A stretch of DNA of 64,000 nucleotides from Mycolicibacterium mageritense (GTDB lineage Bacteria; Actinomycetota; Actinomycetes; Mycobacteriales; Mycobacteriaceae), in NCBI RefSeq assembly GCF_010727475.1, contig NZ_AP022567.1, positions 7,006,001 through 7,070,000 on the forward strand, written 5' to 3'. Under the pieces are notes generated by a model that worked only from the letters and a program-made list of their open reading frames with translations, was not told where the DNA came from and did no database searches. Of this stretch, positions 1-8,002 are shown piece after piece. The position numbers and the translations under genes are program-made. How positions within the stretch are numbered: the stretch's first letter is position 1; every line of letters starts with the position of its first letter.

Positions 1-115
1 CGGCCAGGAACCGCGCCAGCGTCAGCGGCGCGGCCGGCAACGGCGGCTGCTCATGCGCCGCGCACCAGTCGGCGAACAAGCCCCACACCGCCTGCTCCCG
101 ACGGTTGACAGCCAC
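1..115 (-). CDS. tyrosine recombinase, N-terminal part only (runs off the window)
   Basis: The first 38 codons can be read from a GTG at 115 two bases after the stop of the 378-aa recombinase. The peptide (Trp- and Cys-containing, with FADWCAAHEQPPLP) resembles the N-terminal core-binding region of the upstream recombinase, which has RWCATHQHRPLP at the same place. It is therefore probably a second tyrosine recombinase cotranscribed with the first. The catalytic domain lies outside the window, so the call rests on this local similarity and on position. Confidence 0.55.
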   Translation of the reverse strand, partial: MAVNRREQAVWGLFADWCAAHEQPPLPAAPLTLARFLA

Positions 116-117
116 GG

Positions 118-1254
118 TCAGAGCCCGAGTTGGGTGACCGCGTTGCCGACCAGGGGTGCTTTCTCTCGGGCGTAGCGCGCCACCATCGCCGGGGTCTGGT
201 GGGCTGTCTGGCGCATGATCGCCACGGTGTCGGCGCCGTTGCGTATGGCCTGGGTGACGAATCCGGCTCTCAGGCTGTGCGCGCCGAGTCTGGCGACCTC
301 GTCCTCGGAGAACCCGGCTCGCTCGGCACGCCGGCGCACCGCGGAGTGCACTGCGGCCCCGGACAGTGCATCAGTCGAGAGATTGCCGTTCTGTGCGATG
401 GAGCGAAACACCGCCCGTCCCCCAGTGATCGCTGGGCGCATCCGCCGGCACAGGTGATCCTCGAAGTCATCGTCGACACCGCAAACCGCAGCGATGAGTG
501 CGGCGCGACCGCCGCGGTCGAACGCGGAGACTGCGAGGGCCCAGCGGGTGTAGGCGCACGGCGGGCAACGGCGGGGGTCCTCAGTGCGCGGAAGTGCATG
601 TACGCGGCCCTCGCCACCCTGGTCTGTCTTGGATCGGCGCACGTGAATATGCATCCCGTCGAGCGGGTGCAGTGCCAGATCAGCACCGGTGAGTGCGACC
701 AGCTCGCTGCGGCGGAACGCTCCGGCGAATCCCATCAGCAACAGCGCCGTGTCACGCCTTTCACGGACCCCACTGGCCCACCCGGTCACCTGGGCGCGGG
801 CCGTCTCGACCAGAGCCATGATGTCCTCGGTCAGCAGCGGGTCGCGCGGCGTTCGGGGACGGTCACCGGCGATCGCGTATTCGCGGCGCAGACCAGCGGC
901 GGTTGCGCGCACCAGTGCATGCTGCGTGGGGTCGCTGTCGCAGCTCGCGCGGCGATGTCGGTCGCTGATCGCCGCGACCCACTTGGCCAGCGTCGCGGCG
1001 GCATAGGAACGGCGGCCGTCGCTGTCGACGGTCTCGGCGGCTTCGACGAGGTAGGCCGCGACGACATCTGGACGTGCCGGTAGCGGACGGTGCTGGTGGG
1101 TGGCACACCAGCGTTCGAATCGGGCCCAGGCGCTGTCGTAAGCGCGCCGGGTGCCCGGCGATTGGGCAGCCGCGGCAGCACGCAGGATCGCCTCCTGTGT
1201 GCGCCGGTCCAAGGCGGTGTCCGGACCGTCCGCTGGTACGGCGAGTGACGGCAT
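118..1254 (-). CDS. tyrosine recombinase/integrase
   Basis: A 378-aa site-specific recombinase. The C-terminal half has the tyrosine-recombinase catalytic set: Arg near residue 181 (AFRRSEL), His326-x-x-Arg329 (HSLR), His352 and nucleophile Tyr361 (ARYAREK). The N-terminal 130 residues form the helical core-binding domain. The ATG at 1254 is preceded by a TAGGCT -10 box ending six bases upstream, so the mRNA is probably leaderless. It is followed two bases later by another recombinase start, so the two were likely expressed together, as in paired-recombinase elements. No frame damage is seen. Confidence 0.85.
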   Translation of the reverse strand: MPSLAVPADGPDTALDRRTQEAILRAAAAAQSPGTRRAYDSAWARFERWCATHQHRPLPARPDVVAAYLVEAAETVDSDGRRSYAAATLAKWVAAISDRHRRASCDSDPTQHALVRATAAGLRREYAIAGDRPRTPRDPLLTEDIMALVETARAQVTGWASGVRERRDTALLLMGFAGAFRRSELVALTGADLALHPLDGMHIHVRRSKTDQGGEGRVHALPRTEDPRRCPPCAYTRWALAVSAFDRGGRAALIAAVCGVDDDFEDHLCRRMRPAITGGRAVFRSIAQNGNLSTDALSGAAVHSAVRRRAERAGFSEDEVARLGAHSLRAGFVTQAIRNGADTVAIMRQTAHQTPAMVARYAREKAPLVGNAVTQLGL

Positions 1255-1266
1255 GGTGGCAGCCTA
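1255..1266 (-). promoter_or_regulatory. leaderless-type promoter of the recombinase pair
   Basis: On the minus strand TAGGCT (1266-1261) is followed by GCCACC and then the ATG at 1254. TANNNT at 6-8 nt from the start codon is the usual mycobacterial leaderless arrangement. No Shine-Dalgarno is present. Confidence 0.5.
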
Positions 1267-1573
1267 TCGCCGTCCAGGTACTTTCGATGCCGCTGATGTT
1301 TGCACGTGCATAAATGCGTGCATCGGCTGAGCTGGGACTGTCACGTCTTTTGGCTGCCGGAGCCGTGCGTGCTCACTGGTGTCATGTGCCTTGCGGGGGC
1401 TATGCCATCTGCCCAGTTCAGCGATCCGTCCGGTGGCTTTTCAATGCGGTTCCGGTCAACGATTCGGGTGTCGGCTACAGGTGTTTTGCCTGGTGGGCTC
1501 GACTAGTTCCGACCGGTGACAGGGCGATGAAAATTCCTAGTGCGCGGCAGCCTGAATGGCCCGTTTGCAGCCT
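1267..1573. other. intergenic region between divergent recombinase and XRE genes
   Basis: I see no convincing gene here. A perfect 10-bp palindrome TGCACGTGCA lies at 1301-1310, followed by a near-copy ATGCGTGCAT at 1314-1323. This pair sits about 50 bp upstream of the recombinase start and could be a regulator or recombinase site. Confidence 0.3.
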
Positions 1574-1579
1574 TAATGT
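1574..1579 (+). promoter_or_regulatory. -10 box of XRE regulator, leaderless spacing
   Basis: TAATGT ends six bases before the ATG at 1586, fitting the TANNNT leaderless pattern. There is no ribosome binding site upstream of that ATG. Confidence 0.45.
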
Positions 1580-1585
1580 CGGCAC

Positions 1586-1876
1586 ATGGAGAACACGAGA
1601 GTCGATGAAGCCGCGGCCTATTTCGCAGACCGCCTACGGACACTGATGGGCGGCCACCTCGCGGTGCAGCCCCGTACCGGCCGGCAGCGGCGTGTGACGC
1701 CGCTGAGCGTCCACAGGATGCTGCAAGTCGAGCACCCTGACCTCAAGCTTTCACAGACGCAGTGGTACCGATACTGCAACGGGGTCGCGTCGCCGCGCCT
1801 CAACGAAGTGTGTGCAGTGGCCGACATCTTCGGTGTCACCCCGAGTTACTTCGTCAGGGATACACATCCGCACTGA
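1586..1876 (+). CDS. XRE-family (EspR-like) helix-turn-helix regulator
   Basis: A 96-aa protein with one helix-turn-helix in its second half (LSQTQWYRYCNGVASPRLNEV, then VADIFGVTPSYFV). The motif of a tryptophan/tyrosine recognition helix followed by IFGVTPSYF is typical of XRE/Cro-type domains in actinobacterial regulators such as EspR. There is no effector domain, so it is probably a small DNA-binding switch for the neighbouring mobile genes. The start is chosen because the only good -10 box sits six bases upstream. A perfect palindrome follows the stop codon. Confidence 0.7.
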   Translation: MENTRVDEAAAYFADRLRTLMGGHLAVQPRTGRQRRVTPLSVHRMLQVEHPDLKLSQTQWYRYCNGVASPRLNEVCAVADIFGVTPSYFVRDTHPH

Positions 1877-1919
1877 GAAAACGCGCTCACCAGGCACTTC
1901 ACTGGACCTGCTGCGGGAA

Positions 1920-1931
1920 TGAGAATTCTCA
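1920..1931. repeat. perfect 12-bp palindrome TGAGAATTCTCA
   Basis: Self-complementary 12-mer 44 bp after the XRE stop codon in a gene-free stretch. It could be an operator; no T-run follows, so it is not an obvious terminator. Confidence 0.4.
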
Positions 1932-2065
1932 GGGGTTAGCGCCGATAAATCGAGGGTGACCGTGCACTGCGCGGGAGGATGGCCAGAATCGGGGCCGAGA
2001 AAGACAGCTACCGGGACTGAACGGCGGCCTGTCACGTCCCCATTCTAGGCGGTCCAACAGCAACG

Positions 2066-2105
2066 ATATACACAACTATCGCGATCCCGCTATAGTTGTG
2101 TATAT
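2066..2105 (+). promoter_or_regulatory. 14-bp inverted repeat overlapping -10 box and start codon
   Basis: ATATACACAACTAT (2066-2079) is exactly the reverse complement of ATAGTTGTGTATAT (2092-2105), separated by 12 bases. The right arm contains TATAGT at 2091-2096, a good -10 box, and reaches into the ATG at 2104. A protein bound here would block both transcription and a leaderless start. The obvious candidate is the HTH protein encoded immediately downstream, as in autoregulated toxin-antitoxin operons. Confidence 0.7.
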
Positions 2106-2850
2106 GTCCGGCGTCCTTACCACCGCGCAGGTTGCGCACCGCCTCGGTGTGCACACCTCCCGGGTGCGCGCGCTGATCGCCGCAGGGCGTCTGACCGCCA
2201 CACGCGCAGGCGACCAGTGGCTCATCGACGCCGACAGCGTCGACCGGCACGCCGACCTGATGACCGCGGGGGCCACAGGGCGGCCGTTCGCGGCCCGCAC
2301 CGCCTGGGCCGCAGCTGCGATGTGCGACGGGCTTGCCAGCGGACTCAACGCCACCGAGCGCTATCGCCTGCGCAACCGACTCGCCCATGCCCGGGAGGCC
2401 TCCGCGCCCTGTGAGACGGTGCAACGCTGGCTGTCCCTGCGCATGCAGACGGTGCGCCGCTACCGGATCGGCGCGCGCGACGTACAAGACCTCCTGGGCA
2501 CCGGCGACGTTCTCCCCACCGGGATCAGCGCGGCTGACGTCTACGGTCTCGGGCTGGCATCCGGCGGCGCGGCCGACGCGTACGTCAGCGCCGGGACCGC
2601 GCGCCGACTAGTCGCGGATTTCTTTCTGATCGACAGCCCACAGGGGAACCTCACACTGCGGGTGCTCGACCTCGACATGGTGGCGGCGACCGAGATCGTC
2701 GACAGCGGCGCACACGGTGACACCTTCGCAGTGCGCGCATCGCCGCGGTTGATTGTCGGTGCCGACCTGGCCGACGACACCGACGCACGGACGCGTTCCG
2801 CGGGCTGCACATTGATCAACGACGCGCTGCGCGCGACCAGGCGGACCTGA
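2104..2850 (+). CDS. HTH protein, probable antitoxin of an AbiEii-like pair
   Basis: 248 aa from the ATG at 2104; a GTG two codons upstream is also possible. Residues 4-50 are an excisionase/MerR-type helix-turn-helix (TTAQVAHRLGVHTSRVRALIA). The C-terminal part (ADVYGLGLASGGAADAYVSA, then NLTLRVLD) resembles the C-terminal sensor region of AbiEi-like antitoxins by my reading. The next gene starts three bases after the stop and looks like a nucleotidyltransferase toxin. The palindrome over the start codon fits autoregulation. HTH and operon layout are seen; the antitoxin role is inferred. Confidence 0.6.
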   Translation: MSGVLTTAQVAHRLGVHTSRVRALIAAGRLTATRAGDQWLIDADSVDRHADLMTAGATGRPFAARTAWAAAAMCDGLASGLNATERYRLRNRLAHAREASAPCETVQRWLSLRMQTVRRYRIGARDVQDLLGTGDVLPTGISAADVYGLGLASGGAADAYVSAGTARRLVADFFLIDSPQGNLTLRVLDLDMVAATEIVDSGAHGDTFAVRASPRLIVGADLADDTDARTRSAGCTLINDALRATRRT

Positions 2851-2853
2851 ACG

Positions 2854-3912
2854 GTGGGCGCTCTTGAATGTCCCCATTCGGTGGCGCTGGAAGCGATCGC
2901 GGCGATCACGGGCCAGACCATCGACAGCGCCACCGAAATGTTTCTGGCAGGACGGCAGCCTGGTGCCTCGGCGATTGCCGACACCGCGGACCTCGCTGCG
3001 GCCGTGGACCGTCTCTGCACCCGGGTCGGGCTGGCACCGGCACTGACGCAGAACGAACGCGAGCGGCTGAACACCGATCTGCGCGCACTGGGACAGACGG
3101 CGCAGCAGGTCTCGCGCGCCGACCTGGATCGGTGGAATCAGATTCTGCGCACCACACCGGATTTCGTCCGGACCTTGGAACAGGATGCCGTCGTTCTGCC
3201 CGACATGCCCGAGCATCAGATGCGCATGTGGCACACACTGCTGGACTTCGAAGAGACTGATCCGCCGCCGTGGGTTCTGGTCGGCGGGCAGATGACCATG
3301 CTGCACCTGCTTGAGCATGGAGTCACCATTCACCGGCCCACCGACGACGGCGACATGGTCGTGGGTGTGTGGACCCGCCGCGACGCGCTGCGCGACACGA
3401 CGCTCTACCTGACCGGCAACGGATTCACCGAGGTGAAAACCAGTGACGGGTTGGGGTATCGCTTCGCTCGCGGGAAGACGGTCATCGACGTGATGGTCCC
3501 CGAGGGGATGGAACGCCAGAGGCGACCCGCCAGGACCGGGTCGGGTAGGCCCGGACTCGGCGCTGAAGGTGGAAACCAGGCGCTGACGCGTGCGCAGCGC
3601 GTGCCGATTGAGTCCGACGGTCGGCGAGGATACGTTCGGCGACCCACGCTGCTGGGTGGCCTGGTCGCCAAGGCCCACGCATGGACCGTGGATAGCCGCG
3701 ATCCGGAGCGCCATCTGCAAGACCTCATCTCGCTGGCCGGCCTGGCGCTAGGTGACCCACGCGCTGTGCTGAGCCAGCTTCGGCCCGACGACAGCCGCGC
3801 CATGCGGGTCGCACTGCGTCGCGTCGGCGCTGATCACCGAAGGATTCGCGCCGCTGACGACCCCGCCGGTGTGTACGCCTTCCTCACACGGATGGCGAAT
3901 CCGGCTGGATGA
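2854..3912 (+). CDS. AbiEii-like nucleotidyltransferase, putative toxin
   Basis: 352 aa, GTG start three bases after the preceding gene. The central part has a minimal nucleotidyltransferase signature: Gly-Gly in WVLVGGQMTMLHLLEHG, acidic residues in RPTDDGDMVVG, and a later Asp in VIDVMVPEG. The C-terminal KAHAW...RDPERHLQDL resembles the conserved Lys/Arg-Asp block of AbiEii toxins. The N-terminal ~130 residues are not recognised. In the AbiE family the enzyme transfers nucleotides to RNA targets and gives phage abortive infection. The active-site acids are DDxD rather than the commoner SxDxD, so activity is uncertain. Confidence 0.55.
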   Translation: MGALECPHSVALEAIAAITGQTIDSATEMFLAGRQPGASAIADTADLAAAVDRLCTRVGLAPALTQNERERLNTDLRALGQTAQQVSRADLDRWNQILRTTPDFVRTLEQDAVVLPDMPEHQMRMWHTLLDFEETDPPPWVLVGGQMTMLHLLEHGVTIHRPTDDGDMVVGVWTRRDALRDTTLYLTGNGFTEVKTSDGLGYRFARGKTVIDVMVPEGMERQRRPARTGSGRPGLGAEGGNQALTRAQRVPIESDGRRGYVRRPTLLGGLVAKAHAWTVDSRDPERHLQDLISLAGLALGDPRAVLSQLRPDDSRAMRVALRRVGADHRRIRAADDPAGVYAFLTRMANPAG

Positions 3913-4095
3913 CGGGACTGGCATCGAGGCAGATCGAGTCGCGCCGCAGATCAGCGAGCCTGTCACGTCATTGACGGTGCGCCTGACACCGAGACCTCTG
4001 ACACCAGCCGGGCGTAGCTGTCCCTGGCCGCCGGCGAACGCTCCCCGCGAATCGCCTCACCGACAGCCCTGATGTCGATGTCCCCGCGCCGCGCC

Positions 4096-4233
4096 GCTGC
4101 TGCGACCGCCTTCACCGACCCCAGACTGTGCGCGGCGATCGTTGATCGACTCACATTCGGCGGCAACATCATTGAGACCGGGACCGATTCTTACCGCCTG
4201 GCCCACGCCCGCGCTGCACGGGCCGCTACCTAA
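4096..4233 (+). pseudogene. istB (IS21-family ATPase) 3' remnant
   Basis: The last ~45 codons of an IstB-like protein can be read up to the TAA at 4231: FTDPRLCAAIVDRLTF followed by NIIETGTDSYRLA. These match the conserved C-terminal block of IS21-family IstB helpers (F-x-DPxLTAALLDRL, then SYRL). No Walker motifs or 5' part are present, so this is the scar of a lost IS21 element. Confidence 0.6.
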
Positions 4234-4276
4234 TCAGCCACAACGCCTGTAAAGATGCCCATGCACCTTGCCGGAC

Positions 4277-4473
4277 TCACCTCGCGGTCGCGAGGCGGCT
4301 TGCGGTAAGGGCGCTGCTAATGGATACCTCGGCGAGTAGGCCCGGTGCGGCGACCATGTCACCGACGAGGTAGCGGTCGTCGCCTCGGGTGATCGCGGGC
4401 CGATCTCGCCAGGTCTGGCCAGGTAGGTCCAGAGCCCCGGTGCGGTAGTTCGCCGACTGCTCGCGTCGCTACG
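4277..4473 (-). pseudogene. C-terminal fragment of an FAD-dependent oxidoreductase
   Basis: About 64 codons without a start but with a clear family signature: GDDRYLVGDMVAAPGLLAEVS, preceded by RTGALDLPGQTWRDRP. YLVGDMVAAPGLLSEVS-type sequences are the C-terminal FAD-contact segment of actinobacterial phytoene-dehydrogenase-like/NAD(P)-FAD oxidoreductases. A stop codon lies immediately upstream in frame, so only this tail survives. Confidence 0.55.
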
Positions 4474-4500
4474 TGACACGATCGCGCCAACCGGGGTAAC

Positions 4501-4602
4501 TCACTCGGTCCAGAAGACCTCGAACATGTTGCTGCGGAGGCTCAGCATGCTGACCCAGTCGAGCAGCGTCCGCGAATAAACGACATTCGCGTCGATCAAG
4601 GA
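4501..4602 (-). pseudogene. PIN-domain protein N-terminal fragment
   Basis: Reads LIDANVVYSRTLLDWVSMLS and then NMFEVFWTE before a TGA. The LIDANVxYSRTLxDWL start is the first strand and helix of PIN-domain nucleases (VapC-type fold), including the first catalytic Asp. The remaining ~100 residues with the other acidic residues are missing, so it is a dead fragment. A TTG at 4599 is the only possible start in frame. Confidence 0.6.
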
Positions 4603-4716
4603 CGCGCGACACAGGCATGCCGGCCACCGCAACGTCCTCGGAGTTCTTGAAGCCCTCGGCCCCTCACGTGGTACCGCGGCAATCAGATCGGTGACCATCC
4701 TCACCGGCCGCCGGAT

Positions 4717-6555
4717 CTACTCCAGCAGTGCGGCCACTTCTGCATCCCTGCGGGCGTGCAGCCGCTCCATCACCTCCTCGGGTGGGCAGCGCAGCGCGCG
4801 GGCCATGCCGGCGAGCGGGTCCCGAACGCGGCGGCCCAGCAGGCCCGCGAGCCGTCGTGCTGGTGGCGCATCGGCGGGGATGCACGTCGACTGCACAGTC
4901 GAGTCCGTCTTGTCGAAAGCCAATACGAGGGTGTCGCCGTCGGCGCCGCCGACGGCGGCCGCGACCGCGCGCAGGAATCCGATGGTGGGTCCGCGGTTCG
5001 AGGACAGCCGCCACCGGATGGGCACCTGCCCGACGGTGGACGTGAACAGTCTGGTGATCCCTGGTGTTATGTCGAGCGCCGCTGCTGCCTGCGCCGGCAA
5101 CGGCATCTCGGAACCGCGTAGCAGGTTCGCGTCGACGGAGATGGCGACACGGATCTGGCGGCCGTTGCGGTACACGCCACGGGCGGTTGCCGCAGATTCG
5201 GGTTTGGGCCAGGGATCGTCGCCGGTGCGCCGCCGGATGATCCCCTTTTCGATGATGTAGCCCGGTGTGCCCATGAACTTGCGCACCGAACTTTCGGTGA
5301 TATCGGGTGCAGCTGCGGTCACCTCGGCCACCACCTGTGCGGTGCTGACTGCTCCGCCGGCGGCGTCGATGCGCGCGCCGATCTCGCCATAGATGCCGGC
5401 GTATTCGCGAAGACCCCACCGAGCCAGCCCCCAGGTTGTTCGCGTGGTCCGGATGAAGCGCGCGTCGCCGTTGAGAACTGCGCGCAGGTACACGCGCCGC
5501 TGGCCGGCAACAGGCAATCCGGCCGTCGCGGCGATCTGCTCCAGGTCGCAGGGACTACCGGCAAGGTGCAACGCCGCCTCGGCACGGTCTCCCACACCCG
5601 CGCCCCACCGCACCCACCGGTCGCCGACCCGGCGCAGGTCCGGCTGCTGCTCGATGAACGCCATCGCCGCCGACGCAGTGATGCCCACGCTCGCGAAGTA
5701 GTTCGTCAGCTGGGATCGGGTCGGGGCACGGCGCAATACGAGGGCACGATCCAGCGCGGCATCGGCTGCGGTCAGTGCGCCGGCGACCTCCAGCCACGGC
5801 CCGGTGCACTGGTAGGGGCCGGCCAGATACAACACGATCTGCCCGGCGTCGGAGCCCAGATCCAGTCCGAACTCCTGCAGCGCAGCCGCGGCGGTGGCCT
5901 CTCGGGTGAGCGCACCCAGACATGTGCGCAGCTGCTCTGCTGCGTGTGCGATGGGGCTGTGCCACGGCTCGGTGAGCAGATCCTGGAAGCGCAGGCGGCT
6001 ACGCGGTTCGTTGCGATGCACGTTGACATTGGCGACTCCCAGATGGGTCGCGATCTCATCGATCGACCGCGGGCGCAGCGCCCATCCGCGCGCGGAGAGC
6101 ACCGTGCGGTCATAGTCGTCGAAGCGCCCGATGAACCGGCGAAGCACCGCGGCCAGTGACGACGTGCTCATCTGCGCCTTGGTCGTCTTCGGCGCGGATA
6201 GGTGGCGCGCGACGGCATCGCACGCGGTGAGCAGAACCGCGCGCACGGTGGCCTCGCCCGCATAGGGGCGTCCCAGCAGAGTGGCGATCGTTTCGGCGCC
6301 CAGATCCGACCAGACCGTGAACTCAGCGGCGTAGGCGCTGTGGGCACGCACGGGGAGCCAGCCGTAGGGAATGCGTTGGTTGCTGATCTCGGCGAACCCG
6401 TCGACCAGCTCGTCGATCGGTGTTTCGGTCTGGTCTTTCGTCGCGGCCCACCACTGCCCGCCCCCGTCGGCCCCTGCGGTGGAGGCCGTCCGACGCTTCG
6501 GCCGCGGCGCGGTGCGCACGTCACCGGTCGCCGTATCTGTATCGACGCCACGCAT
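4717..6555 (-). CDS. 612-aa multi-HTH protein with sigma-region-4-like domain
   Basis: A large intact protein of unknown function. Residues 1-45 are Arg/Thr/Gly-rich and disordered-looking. Near residues 160-190 is a sigma-70 region-4-like helix-turn-helix (SIDEIATHLGVANVNVHRNE). Residues ~290-440 contain three successive winged-helix-like units: SQLTNYFASVGITAS...RVGDRWVRWG, LEQIAATAGLPVAG...ARFIRTTRTTWGLARWG, and STAQVVAEVTAAAPDITESS. The pattern of repeated wings ending in WGL recalls HARE-HTH/RNAP-associated domains. A TAGCCT -10 box six bases before the ATG indicates leaderless expression. It stands alone on its strand; a role in transcription or defence is possible but not shown. Confidence 0.6.
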   Translation of the reverse strand: MRGVDTDTATGDVRTAPRPKRRTASTAGADGGGQWWAATKDQTETPIDELVDGFAEISNQRIPYGWLPVRAHSAYAAEFTVWSDLGAETIATLLGRPYAGEATVRAVLLTACDAVARHLSAPKTTKAQMSTSSLAAVLRRFIGRFDDYDRTVLSARGWALRPRSIDEIATHLGVANVNVHRNEPRSRLRFQDLLTEPWHSPIAHAAEQLRTCLGALTREATAAAALQEFGLDLGSDAGQIVLYLAGPYQCTGPWLEVAGALTAADAALDRALVLRRAPTRSQLTNYFASVGITASAAMAFIEQQPDLRRVGDRWVRWGAGVGDRAEAALHLAGSPCDLEQIAATAGLPVAGQRRVYLRAVLNGDARFIRTTRTTWGLARWGLREYAGIYGEIGARIDAAGGAVSTAQVVAEVTAAAPDITESSVRKFMGTPGYIIEKGIIRRRTGDDPWPKPESAATARGVYRNGRQIRVAISVDANLLRGSEMPLPAQAAAALDITPGITRLFTSTVGQVPIRWRLSSNRGPTIGFLRAVAAAVGGADGDTLVLAFDKTDSTVQSTCIPADAPPARRLAGLLGRRVRDPLAGMARALRCPPEEVMERLHARRDAEVAALLE

Positions 6556-6567
6556 TTCTCTAGGCTA
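6556..6567 (-). promoter_or_regulatory. leaderless-type promoter of the 612-aa gene
   Basis: Minus-strand TAGCCT (6567-6562), six bases, then the ATG at 6555. Same spacing as at the recombinase, XRE and integrase genes of this island. Confidence 0.45.
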
Positions 6568-6582
6568 TCGGCCCGGGTGCGA

Positions 6583-7194
6583 TCACCTATTTTGCGGCGG
6601 CTGCCGGTCGTCGGCGTGGCGGAAATAGCCCTCGCGGATCAGTGACGTGGCCGCGGCGTGCCAGCGCGCCAGCTGCGCCGGGGCGTCCAGCGGTTGTGGC
6701 AGATGACGCTCGATGTGGTGGCGGAACATGATCGTCCCCAGGCCCAGGATCAACGGGTTGAGCGCCGCCCACAGCGGGTCCGGGCCCGTAGCTGATGCGC
6801 TGGCCGCCGGCGCCTGGGCGGCGCTGACCTGCAGGATCCGGTCGAAGAGGGCCGCCCCGATCGGGTCGCCGTCGCACAAGGCGCGCGCCATGTAGGCCGT
6901 GGCCTCGGGGTTGCCGACCAACAGTTGCGCGAACCGGCGGTGCAGCTCTGCCGGCGTGGGTTGTGAACCCCCGTGGGCGGGGCGCGCGGTGAGGGTGTGG
7001 GAGACGATACCGAGAACGTGCTCGTCGACCGCAGCGATCAGCGCCGCCTTGGTGCCGAAGTAATGCTGCACCAAGCCCAGACTGACGCCGCACCCGGCAG
7101 CAACTGCTCTCAGTGTCATGCGCGAGGCGCCCCCGGCAGCGGCCAGTGTCAGCGCGGATCTGACGATCAGATCCCGCTTATCCGGTTCGACCAT
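6583..7194 (-). CDS. TetR-family transcriptional regulator
   Basis: 203 aa from ATG 7194. The N-terminal TetR DNA-binding domain is clear: IVRSALTLAAAGGASRMTLRAVA, then CGVSLGLVQHYFGTKAALIAAV. The C-terminal ligand domain is generic (LVGNPEATAYMARALCDGDP). I preferred 7194 over an upstream in-frame start because the extra 50 residues look unlike TetR sequence. It is followed by nothing cotranscribed; the lipoprotein gene upstream on the same strand ends 73 bp before its start, so the target is unknown. Confidence 0.85.
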   Translation of the reverse strand: MVEPDKRDLIVRSALTLAAAGGASRMTLRAVAAGCGVSLGLVQHYFGTKAALIAAVDEHVLGIVSHTLTARPAHGGSQPTPAELHRRFAQLLVGNPEATAYMARALCDGDPIGAALFDRILQVSAAQAPAASASATGPDPLWAALNPLILGLGTIMFRHHIERHLPQPLDAPAQLARWHAAATSLIREGYFRHADDRQPPQNR

Positions 7195-7267
7195 TGCGAC
7201 GCCGCGCACTTCATCCCCGTTCTGACCCGTCCCCGTCACGGATTGAAGCAGATCCCGCGCCGCCGAT

Positions 7268-8002
7268 CTAGGCCGCGTCGATGCGCTCCAGCGACACCTG
7301 GGCGACCTTCTCGGCAAGATCGTCTGGCACGGCGGGCCCGTCATCGCGGTAGTAGGTCACGCTGATATCGACGATGCAGTTGGCGGCCACCACTACTGCG
7401 CGCTTGATGGTGGCCTCACCGGCGAACGTACTGAACACCACCTCGGCGCTCAGCTGTGCCGGTTCGGTGTGCACGGCGCTCACCCGGTAGGCCAGATCGT
7501 GACCGGATCCCGCGGCGTCGGCGACACGCACGTCCGCATCCTGGCACTGCCGCCATTGGTCGCCGAACGCGGTCACCGCATCACGTGCTGCGGCCTCCGA
7601 GCGCAGCGCGATCGCCGCGACATCGACGAAAACGTGGGGCGGCATGAAACCTTCGCTGTCCCAGCTGTCCTCCGCCGCCGCCCAGATCGGCAGCGCCTTG
7701 TAGACACTGAATGTGGCCTCTTCGGCTACCCCGGCACAGGCAATGTCGCCGCTGTAGTCGGCCCCGACGCCCAGCACTCGTGCACCGCCGACTCTCGGAG
7801 GAAAGTCCTCGGCCTCGAAAGCGATATCGAGTGCGGCGGACAGTTCGTGGTGGGTGGGCAGCACGTCGGCGACGTTGCGTCCGATCCGCACATCCGGTGT
7901 GCCCTCGATCGCCGCCGATCCGCTCACCGCTACGGTGCATCCGCTGAGGATCCCAGCGGCCAGCGCGAATGCTGCTGCAGCGCAGCGTGTTTCCCGGCTC
8001 AT
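7268..8002 (-). CDS. lipoprotein with PknH-like sensor domain
   Basis: 244 aa from the ATG at 8002, starting within the stop codon of the upstream gene (ATGA overlap). A lipoprotein signal (AAAFALAAGILSGC) puts the lipidated Cys near residue 21. The rest resembles the extracellular PknH-like domain found in mycobacterial lipoproteins: alternating segments with WRQCQDADV and ANCIVDISVTYYRDDG and conserved Cys residues that pair in that family. It is probably anchored outside the cytoplasmic membrane as a sensor or binding protein. Coupled to another lipoprotein gene. Confidence 0.75.
   Translation of the reverse strand: MSRETRCAAAAFALAAGILSGCTVAVSGSAAIEGTPDVRIGRNVADVLPTHHELSAALDIAFEAEDFPPRVGGARVLGVGADYSGDIACAGVAEEATFSVYKALPIWAAAEDSWDSEGFMPPHVFVDVAAIALRSEAAARDAVTAFGDQWRQCQDADVRVADAAGSGHDLAYRVSAVHTEPAQLSAEVVFSTFAGEATIKRAVVVAANCIVDISVTYYRDDGPAVPDDLAEKVAQVSLERIDAA

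Noticed and set aside
130..1083. Long open frame on the plus strand opposite the recombinase
   Set aside because: It is the antisense of a clear recombinase with intact catalytic residues; long antisense frames are common at this GC content.
3963..4172. 69-aa minus-strand frame (GDIDIRAVGEAIRGERSPAA)
   Set aside because: Overlaps the istB remnant, has no ribosome site and no family; could be another fragment but cannot be supported.
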